A DNA stretch of 64,000 nucleotides from Chloranthus sessilifolius (taxonomy: Eukaryota; Streptophyta; Magnoliopsida; Chloranthales; Chloranthaceae): assembly GCA_021018995.1 (NCBI GenBank), contig CM037593.1:44033810-44097809 (forward strand). The letters run 5' to 3'. This document shows positions 31,943 to 41,622 of the stretch, piece by piece. The notes below the pieces were generated by a model. That model was given only the letters and a program-made list of their open reading frames with translations. It ran no database searches and was not told the origin of the DNA. Both the position numbers and the translations under genes were made by a program. Every line of letters starts with the position of its first letter. The stretch's first letter is position 1.

Positions 31943-34900
31943 ATGGCCCCTAAGAGTGCACCAAAGAAAAGGGGCAAGGATAAGGCCTCTGTTGAGCTCT
32001 CTCCTAAGAAGGTCAAGACTTCTAAGGCACCGAAAAAAGGGAAGGATGTGGTTAAGGATGTGGAGAAGCCAACCCTTGAGTTTTCTACACCCTCTGAGCT
32101 CATGGCTTCAATCCCCTTGGAGCCTAAAACAACTTTTGACCTGCCCTTCTTTGAGAAGGAGCCTCTCTCTGCCCCTGCCATTCAATTTATGAGCAAGGCT
32201 GGTCTGACCCCCTTGATGAAAGGAATTCTAGCACTAGCCTACTCTAGGCTAGTGCAACTTTTTTACATCAGGGTCACCAAGGACAAAGATGGGCAATCAG
32301 GTTTTCTTGTGTTGATTAACATTTTCAAGATGTTAGTTAGCCCCAAGCAGATTGCAGAGGTATTAGGCATCCCAGCTGCATTTGACAGTAGCAGTGGATA
32401 TGGCCCTCTCCTGAGTGCCTCCATTGACACCATTGTAAGGGCTCTTACTAGAGGATTAAAGGCCTTAGGGGATTCTATAAGAAGAAGAGAGTTGGAACCT
32501 AGACTCCTTTTCATTGACCAGATCCTGAGAAAGAACATCAATTGCTTAGGCCATCAGCAGGAGAGGAGGACTCCTACAGCTAATGTTGTTTACTCTTTCT
32601 CTCTGGGCCATGGCTTCCTTGCCGCTTGGTTAATTTTTGAAGCAATGAAGGATCTAGTGGAGAAATTAGGGCAGAACAAGAAGCCAGACACACTTTCCTA
32701 TGCCAGAGTCATCACCAAACTACTTCTAAAGGGGGGGTACAAGATAGCAAAAGGAGAGGAGACTACCACCCTTGCCCCTACAACTTTTACTAAGAGGCAA
32801 TGGGGAATCAGCAGGAGCCTGATGGAAACACAGAAGAAGAAGAAAGCTGAGGCTCAAGCCCCTCCCAAGCAAGCTGATGAGGAAGCTATTACAAGGCCTA
32901 CCACTGCTACCAAAGAGGTGGTTCCAGAGCCTGCCACTACCACTACTGTAGCGGCCCCCACATCCCCCCCACCTTTTACTCTAGGATCCCCTATCCTGAC
33001 AACATCCCCTACCCGTACTCCATCTCTCTCTCACCCTCCTCTGTCTTCATTATCCATGCCTACACCCATTCTTCCTATGATTGGTACCTGGGAGGACACC
33101 ACCCCCATGTCAGCTCCTCACCATCCCCTACCCTACCTCAATACACAGCTCCCATACTCCCATCATCTTTACAAAACCCTGACAGCCCTCCACTGATTTC
33201 CTACAAGAAAAGGAAAACCACTGACACAACCCCCTCCATCTCCCTAACACCACCCACAATCCCTTTTATCCCCACTGACACACCTCACATTGACCAGGAT
33301 ACCACTCCAGCCATGCCTACTACATCCCCACTCACAGACATAGACCTCAACCTTAACACAACCATAGGATTCCAAGCCTTTATGGCTAGTTTCCTTGACA
33401 CCATGCCCACCTACTACACCCCCCTCCCGGACTCCCCAACTACATCACCACATCACTCCCCTGAACCCCAATCTCCCCCTCCTTCCACTTTCCTTCATGC
33501 CCCTTCCTCCGCTTTTTAACATGTTCCATCTTTTACACAATCTCAACCTCCCAACCCAGACACACTGACACTCATCCTCTCCCTCATCCAAGACATCTAA
33601 TCCCAACTATCCACCACAACACAAACACAGGACCAGATGTAAACTGAAATCACATCCATCAAATCCACATTTCAAACATTGACAAACCCACCCATCCCTC
33701 AACAATCCACTCAAACCCCCCTGGTCCTTTCCCCTCCCAGCCTTGACTCCACAACCCAACCATTCTCTTTAATACCTTTCACCATTCCCTTTTTCCCTAC
33801 CCCAGCACCACCTTCTCCTAGTGAGCCTACCTCCTTTTCTTTCCCCCCCATGCCTTCAATTCCACCTCTTATACTACCCCCTCTAACATTCACTGACAAA
33901 TCCATCCAAACAGACCCAAAACCTGTTACCCTCCCCAACAACTAGACTTACCAACTGATGACACAACTTCCCCACCCAGGACCAATCACATTTTACTCCT
34001 TCCACTTCCTCTCTTCCTATCGCACCCAAATACTCCATTTACATCCCCCCTACCTCACCATCCTCCATGCCATGAGAGACAATCCCTACCTTAGGAGGGA
34101 TGTCCTAAGGGGCATGGCCCAACTTAGGCAATCCATAGAGACCCCCCTGCTGCAGCAGTTTAGTGAAATTAAGGAAGCCCACAAAAAGCAATTACTGGGA
34201 ATTTCCCTTGGGTGGACTAACATCTTGGAGGCCTATGAGAGGGCAATAACCATGGCTGCTTATCATCAGATGAATTTGGAGCTTGAGAAGGCAAATAATA
34301 ATGTGGAGAGGATGAAAGCCAGGATGTTTGAAAAGAGACTCAACAATGCCCAAGAAATCTTCTGACTCCAAAAGGAAATCCATAAAACTGACCTCCTGAA
34401 AGCCCAAATCCAGATAGCCTCTTTGAAATCTGCATTTGTTGCTGCCAGAAGTGCAACTCAGCAGCCCACCCCACTCTTTGTACTCATGCCAAAACCTGAG
34501 CCTCAACCTACCCAAACTCCTGCTACACCTCCTACTGAGCAAACTTATCCTAAATATAGGAAAGTCACTGCTAAGAGGATTGCTTCCACAGCAGCCTCTA
34601 TCAAAATTGGCAAAGAGCCAGCTGCCCAGTCTGAGGAGGCACAACCCCTTAGCCAGCCATATAATGGGAAGTCCCCAGTAGCCCCCACTGAGCAAGACAA
34701 AGGAAAATCCCCTATGATCCCTCCTGAACTCAAAACCAGAAAAATGAGGGTGAGGGCACCAAAAGCTCCAACCATGAAGAAACCACCAGCCCAACCAAGG
34801 AAACCAAGGCAGCCAAAGAAAAAGAGTCCAACTAAGAGCAAAGCAAAGACCAAAGCTCCACGCATAACAAGCCCAAGCTGGTTAGAAAAAAAATGAAATG

Positions 34901-34972
34901 AGGAAACATGCACAACAGATGGGTTGGGACTGGTTCATAGATTCAGATTCCGAGTCCTCCTCCTCTTAAAAT
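31943..34972 (+). pseudogene. Third ORF (env-position) region of element II
   Basis: The best example of the third ORF in the window. It begins MAPKSAPKKRGKDK, a lysine-rich segment that looks like a nuclear-localisation stretch. The globular domain (about 32080-32840) has LSAPAIQFMSKAGLTPLM, IAEVLGIPAAFD, SIRRRELEPRLLFIDQILRK, GHQQERRTP and LIFEAMKDLVEKL. This is the family seen after integrase in Athila-type elements. Next is a proline/threonine/serine-rich linker with a QQSTQTP motif near 33700 and a DKSIQTDP motif at 33895-33918. A charged helical segment of coiled-coil type follows (about 34070-34420), then a lysine/proline-rich basic tail to about 34895 and an acidic serine end near 34970. 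No signal peptide, furin site or membrane span was seen, so the classical envelope label is not supported. Broken overall. Confidence 0.8.
33895..33918 (+). other. LC8-type QT motif (DKSIQTDP) in the element II third ORF
   Basis: The eight residues fit the known dynein light chain LC8 binding pattern [K/R]-x-[T/I]-Q-T and stand in a proline-rich, probably unstructured linker just before the helical segment. Equivalent motifs are HSTQTDP and HSAQTDP in element III and ANQTDP in element I. Confidence 0.5.
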
Positions 34973-35166
34973 AGATTGCAGCTAGGCTTTTCTTTCTTTT
35001 TCACTTCTTTTCTTGTCATTATAATTACAGTTGTACATTTCTTTCTAAGTTAATAGAATTTTTGTTGTATCTTGCTTTGTGAATATTGTCTGTGTTTGTT
35101 TATTTTTTTTATGACTATTACCCTGCACTTTCTGGCCTTTGAACCAGTGAGGACACTGCTCCTCAT

Positions 35167-35186
35167 GGTTTGGGGGTGTGGCAGGG
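35167..35186 (+). other. Internal polypurine-type tract of element II
   Basis: GGTTTGGGGGTGTGGCAGGG, just after the third ORF, about 1.6 kb before the LTR. Same tract as in elements I and III. Confidence 0.7.
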
Positions 35187-36783
35187 TAGGTCTGCCAATA
35201 GAATAGTTAACTATAGTGCAATAATGGTGGTATAATTGGGATGAATAAAGTCAATTTCCACCTAACTTGCTGTAATGAGGAAATTTGTGAAAAATTAAAA
35301 TATTTTTGCAGACATTTCCAAACTGAAAAGGTTAAAATCTTGGCACCACCATGAAGCTAACATTAGAAATGCTAAATTAGTACCTAGTAAAACTAAGAGG
35401 AGAGAAAAAGGTGAAAATACACTCCATGAGTTAAAAAGAAGACTATATCTAGTGAGATTTGGGCCTATCAATTTCTGTTGAAGAGTGTTTTTGGTATTTT
35501 TTTGCTCTAAGGTTTGATTGACTCAGCACTTTTTACTAGAAGTTAGGCACCTCCAAATCAAAACTAGTTGACAGCACTCATGACACTAAGGAAATGATTC
35601 AAGGCCCTCATTTGGATAGTTTGAGCCTGAAAACCCAACCTTTTAAAACTACCCATTTGCATACACTCTTTGAGCCTCAAAAAGTCCTATTTTTCTTTAA
35701 CAAACACTGGAGTACTTGCACCTTAACCTCATGACCTGATTCAACCTTACCCTCATTCTGAGAATTCAGAAGATAAAGGAGGAGTTGAAGGTAGTGAGAG
35801 TGGTCCAACATTTGGTAGAAGGAGAAGAAAAGTAACCTATGAACAACAGTGTGTTGGTGGTATTTATGTAGCAGTTCATCATGAAAATCATAAAAATAAA
35901 ACGAAGAAAAATAATAAAAAGAGAACAAGGAAGAGAAGTTTGGAGAAGAATATCATCTGAAAATTGAAAAGAAGAGAAACTGGCCACTTTGATTCTGAAA
36001 TATATCAAGTAAGATGAAGTTGTGCAGGAATGAAGGTAGTGCAGTCAGGAGTCACTCCTTACCTTGCTGATTTCCCCATTTTGATTTCCTTTTTACACCT
36101 CCATTCTTTATATCCCTCACCCATAAGCCACATTACAACCCATTCAACAAGACCTTGAAGATTCAAAGTGAAATGAGCTGTCAGGTGGAGATGAGGCAGT
36201 ACCTAATCTATGGTGAAAAGTCATGAGGATGTCAGAAATTAGAAGCTTTACCTATGCTCATGCTTGCAGGCCCATTTGGGGTCTGTAACTGCTCTTGAGC
36301 TGCTTTAAATGTGAACACCCCTAGATATTCATTATTGAGAGATAACCCTGGTGAGAATTGGGTCTGAATTGTAACTTCATTGGGGTTGTGTCCAATCAAA
36401 TTTTTGAATTTAAGGAAGGCTTGGTACTAATATGTGCACATTGAATTTCTAATGTAAAATGATTGGTGGAAATGCAAACACATGCTAAAATTTTGAGTTT
36501 AAATGGCCTGCATTACTGCTGCAGTTTCCTCCAAATGTTAAAGAATGGGTGTGGAATGAAGCTTTATACATTGAAATATGTGTTGTCATTAATTGCACTA
36601 TACTTAACTGTTCTACTGTTGAAGTTTGTGGGTATCTTCACTGGAAACCCTCAAGAGACTTCACTCCTCCACTAGGGATCACCTAGGGGTTTAAAAGGCT
36701 TGGTACATATGCTAAATGTACCTGTGATCCCTACGAAAGTGGCATTTAATTAGTTAAAGCTTTGCTAAGGGACTAGTAAAAAT
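35187..36783 (+). other. Conserved 3' noncoding block of element II
   Basis: About 1.6 kb without a supported gene. Landmarks shared with the other copies are GTGAGATTTGGGCC near 35452, AGCACTCATGACACTAAGG near 35573, CCCTCATTCTGAGAATTC near 35751, TATGCTCATGCTTGCAGG near 36252 and GGGATCACCTAGGGG near 36674. Confidence 0.65.
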
Positions 36784-36797
36784 TAGGTTTAGGGGTG
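36784..36797 (+). other. Terminal polypurine tract of element II
   Basis: TTAGGTTTAGGGGTG-type tract directly before the 3' LTR start TGTTAAGACC at 36798. Confidence 0.75.
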
Positions 36798-37697
36798 TGT
36801 TAAGACCTAAAAAGTACCACTTTTTACCCCTTAACTTAATCTCTGTTAGACCCTTAGTCATTTAATAAATGTGTGTTAAGCCCATTTTGTAGGTAATAAG
36901 CAGCAGCTGCAGATAAGGCCCTAACCATTCCAAAAAGCATACTTTTGCCCCAGAAGTGCCTCAGGAGAAAGGAAGTTAGACCCAGACAGAGAAGGCCCAG
37001 CAGCATAGGCAAAAGCAAGTGAGCCTCGCACAGATGTCGCAGGGTTCAATTGTTTTAGAGAAAAAGGCTTCGCTCAGTTGTCGCAGGATTGTGAAGGCAG
37101 CACACCAACTGATCACGCAATTCTCATGCAGATTGATGACAGAAGGGGGTAAAAAGCATACTTTGCACAGTTCTCACGAGGCTCAGTTGGAAGCTCTCGC
37201 AGCCTTTAATCTTTCGTGATTCATCGAGGAGAGAGCTCCAAGCATTCCTGCAGTATTGTCGCGCAAGGCATGGGATACAGACCTTCAGGGAACTACTCGC
37301 GCGATCCAGAGACCTATGCACCTTGCTTCTTCGCGATGATCCCCACGAGATTCACCGAGGAATGAACCGCGCGCACAATCTCGCGATGACCAGAGCAATC
37401 CCACCATGACCAAACTATCTATCCAGCGACTGCAAGCACTTCAAACCAATGCAATCCCATGACGACTACTCTATAATGTGACAAGACTTGGATATCCTTC
37501 CTACCTAGCGAGGCTCGGGATCTTAACTTCCCCCACATCTGTAAGGGCAATCTAGGAACTTTTAGCAACTAGGGCACACACTCTAGTGCTCCAATCTCCG
37601 TGCACACGCCCTGAGGCATCCAAGGAATAGGAATGGGCCACATTTTCATCGATAAAATTAGGGTTTTCCTAACCCTAATGCTCCCACAGCTGACTGC

Positions 37698-37705
37698 TAT
37701 ATAAG
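37698..37705 (+). promoter_or_regulatory. TATA box of the element II 3' LTR
   Basis: TATATAAG after AACCCTAATGCTCCCAC; same context as 10170-10177. Confidence 0.6.
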
Positions 37706-37957
37706 CCTAAGCCTAGTTTAGGTTTAGGGGACTTCTGTATTCTATCTTCTTAAATCATTTGTAGGGTTCCAGTAGGCGAAGGTTAGGGTTTAGGCAGTTT
37801 CTTTTTCCTTTTTTTTTTCTCTCCATAGTCCAGCACTTACTGGCTATGCCTTTGTATGTCTATTTGGAATAGTTTTAATGGAGTTTTATAATAGGATCTT
37901 ATGCATGTATGGGATTGAAGTTTGAGGGTTGTTCTGTACAAGGCTGCTGCCTTGAGA

Positions 37958-37994
37958 TCCTCCATTGCTATGTTGCATTGTAAGCAATGGAGGA
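37958..37994 (+). other. Leader hairpin in the element II LTR
   Basis: TCCTCCATTGCT (37958-37969) and AGCAATGGAGGA (37983-37994) pair perfectly over 12 bp around a 13-base loop. It lies about 260 bases after the TATA box, hence in transcribed R/U5. The 5' LTR copy (about 10431-10468) is similar but less perfect. Confidence 0.65.
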
Positions 37995-39165
37995 ATGTTT
38001 TTAAGGATTTATTTAGATCCTAGTGACCTGTGTGTCCAGGCTAGGCACATTGTTGGCCTATGCCCCACCACAGCATCCACTAAATCTGAATTCCCATGGG
38101 AGCCTGAGCTGATAGCCTTGTGAACATGGTGGAGGCAGCAATTTCCTTGTTCTATCTCAGACCTCTATGAGGAGGATAGCCTCTATGGATAGTCTGTGGC
38201 CATTCAAGTGGACAGGTTATAGCCCGAGGGTGAGGCCAATCCACAGATCTAAGATAGATTCTTCTTCTCTGCAATTGTGCTTATAGCCCTGTGAGAGATT
38301 GTGCAGAGACAACCTCCCTTGTATTTGTATAGACCTACCATCAGATGACAGATCTGATCTGGCTGTAGAGATTGTAGGCTTGTGACTGGATCACTGCTGT
38401 CTTTCTAAAGCAGTGAACAGCTAGGCCTAAAGCTAATACTCAAAATCTTGTTGGTCCTGTGTGTCCAGGCTAGTGCACATTGCAGGCCTAGTCCCACACA
38501 CAGAATTTTAGAGGTTGAGTTTCCTATGGATTCTTGAGCTGGTAGCCTGGATGAAGTAGTGCTTACAATGATAAACATGTTTTGACCCACCTATGGACTG
38601 TGGTTCCCCTATTGGATAGTCTGTGACCATTTGAGAGGACAGGTTGTATCCATAAGGGATTGGATCATGGCACAAGGGTGAGTTGGATCCTTTCTCCTCT
38701 TTGGTGATAATGTAGCCATTGGACAGGACTTCTGCAGTAGCAGATCTGAGTCTGAGTTATAAAACCCATCAGATCTATACCTAATAACTTACTTCTCACC
38801 CTTTTATATTTATTATCTCAGACTCCATCATTCTTCTCAACCATTTATGTAGTGTAGGCATTAGGTTACCTTAGGATTTAAACATTAGTGACCTTAAATC
38901 TCCTTCCATTTAGGATTGTCAGATCTATAGTCAGATCTGGAGGGCCTACTAAAGATGGCGCCCTTCGAGCTTTAGATCATTTTTCCCTATGGGACAAACT
39001 CTTACTTATTAAAACTTGCTACAACAAGCCCTCTATCTTGCAGGTCTGTGTATTTTTAGACTTGTTGCTCTGTGGTTTTCAATCCACCTTTGATTCATTT
39101 TCATTTACCCATTCTTATCATTGTTCTTAATAAAATTAGTGGCAAGCATCTAAAATAACCTAACA

Positions 39166-39170
39166 ATGTC
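39166..39170. repeat. Right target-site duplication of element II
   Basis: ATGTC, matching ATGTG at 9236-9240 at four of five bases. Confidence 0.6.
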
Positions 39171-39895
39171 AGCCAGGTCTGTGCGCAGATCTGGGGAGCT
39201 TGTAGCACTGGCATTACATAGTGCTGTAATAGTATTCATGGCTAGATCTGGTCTTGTGGCTGTGGAAATGATCAGTCCACTCTTCTGGATTAGACTAGCG
39301 AATTTTTGGTTTAACTAATGGGATTTGACAGACTCCACTGGATACCCTGTGACCATTATAGTTGACAGAGTATAGCCCTAAGAGCGTCCCAAATGGCATG
39401 GGTTAAACTGGGAGCTTATACCTTGTTGAGGCTTTTAATAGAGTCTCAAAAGAAGGAGCACCAGAGAGTTGAGTTACATTCGTATCATTAACTCTAGCTT
39501 AACACCTTACTTCTCATAATTTTTGTATTTTATTGTGACACACACTGCCACCATCTTCTTCTCAACCCTTTCTTTAGAATAGGCCTGCACTTTATTTTCC
39601 CTTTCTGTGTAAATTTAGTGTAGTTGTGACACCCAACTCCCTTCTTTTAGGATTGTCAGATCTGTAGTCAAATTTGGAGGCCTACTATTAGTGCCCACTT
39701 TGGGCTCTTGATCATTTTCTCTGTTTGACACTCTTACCTATCAAAACTTGCTACAATAGACCCTGAACCTTATGGGTCTATGATTACTTTGGTTGTGCTA
39801 AATCCATTCTTTTATATTACTTTGTATTCAATTGATTTCCACCACACAATAACATAAGCACACTTTCACACCAAGTAGACAACGCAACAACCATA
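39171..39895 (+). mobile_element. Worn Athila-type LTR fragment, plus orientation
   Basis: The stretch has the U5-side landmarks of the Athila-type LTRs: CAGATCTGGGGAGC near 39187, ACAGAGTATAGCCCTAAG near 39364, and AAAACTTGCTACAATAGACCC near 39743. It ends with CGCAACA near 39895. It may be the flank that element II landed in. No gene seen. Confidence 0.5.
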
Positions 39896-40786
39896 AAATG
39901 TGCACAGGTTGAAAGTATCATGGCTACCTTTTATAAAATAGCTTACATCTAAATATACAATCCATAAGTAATAAAGTGCTTTGGTCAATCAGAAAAAAGG
40001 AAAAATCAAAACATTGGGAGTTGCTGTTGTGGCTCATTCTTAGCCAACTGTTGCCCTAGGTTGCCTTCCACACTTGGGTAGGTGTCCCATGTGTGTTGCA
40101 ATTCTAAAAATGACCCTGAAGTCTGTAGATATATGTTGAAACCCAAGCCTCGAGTGGATGAAGCTTCAGGTATAAAGTCTCGAGCAGATCTCAACTGGAT
40201 AAAGGCTTCACCCATGTAATCTCGAGCAAATGGGACTCTTTCTGAAGGATTCTCAAGTGGCTGAAGGCAGCTTGAGTGGATTCTCAACAATTGCTCGACA
40301 AAGTTCTTTGCAGAAGCTTAAGCTTGACAAAGTTGTTGCCAAGCTTTAGAACTACTCGACAGGTTGCTACTGCTTCGAACTATCGACAAGCTGCCCGATG
40401 TTAGGGCTTTGACCTACTCTACGTGCTCGATAGGTTGCTATAATCGAGAGTGTGGTTTCTACTTCTAAGTTTGTTTGTCTAGTCTGCTGCTGCACTCCGT
40501 TAAGTGTGGGCCCAACTTTTCTCTCATTGCAAGACTTTTAAAGGTCTAAGGCATGCCGAATAACCCATATGGTGGGGACCACCAAGGTTTTATCTCTATT
40601 TTTCCAACAGCTCTAATGCTTGGCTCTCATTCTCCTTTTCTTAGCACATATTACATGGGCTGCTGCAACATGCTACATGTTATTGCTAACTGCAAAATCA
40701 CAACTAAAAAGCAATTATTAAATAACTCTAAGGTCTAGTAAGGGCTAGGTTAGGAGGTGGACAGTGGCATTAATCAGTAATCAACA
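39896..40786 (-). mobile_element. Minus-strand Athila-type LTR portion (fragment V)
   Basis: The U3 side of a minus-strand LTR. It has a TATA-type box (read as TATATTTAG on the minus strand, 39949-39957) and CTCGAG/TCGACA-type motifs at about 40150-40470. It ends in the LTR start TGTTGATTACTG on the minus strand at 40786, beside a purine tract. Only this side of the LTR was recognised. Confidence 0.6.
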
Positions 40787-41622
40787 GACCCCTAAACCTA
40801 ATCATTGCTAGTCCTCGAGCAAAAAGAGCATTAAATAATTATTCTAAAAATTAAATGCCACTGTCGTAGGGAGGACGGATGCATTTAGCTTATGCATCAA
40901 GCCTTATAAACCCCTAGGTGATCCCTAGTGGAGGAGTGAAGTCTCCTGAGGGTTTTTAGTGAAGATACCCACAAACATCACAATAAAACAGTTAAGCATA
41001 GTGCAAAATATGATAAAATAGCTTTTAACAAATAAAACTTCATTTCACACCCTGCTCTTCAAATTTAGAGGAGTTTAAAAACATAAATGCGAACATTTTA
41101 ATGCTTAAATCATCATGTCTTTCCATCACAACCAATCAACTTTCCTCAAGAGTATATAGTGTGTGAAAATCAGTACTAAACTCACCATTAATTCAAGAAT
41201 CAAGTTCAAATATTGCCCAATGAAGTTGATTTTCAGACCCAATCCTTACTGGGGCTATACTCAAAAATGAAGCTTAAGGGTGTATCACATTTATTACAGA
41301 TCAAGATCAGTTACAGACCTCAAATAGGCCTGCAAGCATGAGCATAGGAATTGCTTCTAATTCCTAACATCTTCATATTCTTTTCACCATAGATTAGACA
41401 TCCTTTTATCTCAACATGACAATTCACTTCACTCTGTATCATTGAGGACTTTTAGATGGGTTGTAATGTGGCTTATGGTTGAGGTTTAAAAGGAATAAAA
41501 GGGGTAGAAAGGGTTCAAAATTTGAGAGATCAGCTAAGAGGAGGAGGTGATTCATGACTTCACCTTCTTAATTTCATCACAGCTTCATCTTCTTTCATAT
41601 TTTTCAGATCTGAAGTGGCAAG
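40787..41622 (-). other. Purine tract and 3' noncoding block of fragment V, first part
   Basis: Starts with GACCCCTAAACCTAATC (terminal purine tract on the minus strand) and carries the CCCTAGGTGATCCC phrase near 40914 and the GCAAGCATGAGCATAGG phrase near 41332. It continues at 44451 beyond the solo LTR. No gene seen. Confidence 0.65.

Larger units (their letters stand above)
9241..39165 (+). mobile_element. Element II: Athila-type Ty3/gypsy element with both LTRs, hosting element III
   Basis: Two related LTRs in direct orientation (9241-11634 and 36798-39165) enclose a PBS, gag, protease, RT, RNase H, integrase, spacer, third ORF, internal purine tract, noncoding block and terminal purine tract. 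Without the nested minus-strand element III (11783-25056 plus one copy of its duplication) it is about 16.6 kb. Flanks carry a near-perfect 5-bp duplication (ATGTG/ATGTC). By hand, the first 190 or so bases of the two LTRs differ at about 7-8% of positions, so the insertion is a few million years old at commonly assumed plant rates. It keeps all family parts but is broken, with something like ten interruptions in the coding regions. Confidence 0.9.
36798..39165 (+). mobile_element. 3' LTR of element II
   Basis: Runs from TGTTAAGACCTAAAAAG to AATAACCTAACA, followed by the ATGTC flank. The TATA box is at 37698-37705. It carries the clean version of the leader hairpin (37958-37994) and a second hairpin with an 8-bp stem near 38391-38417. 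Confidence 0.9.
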
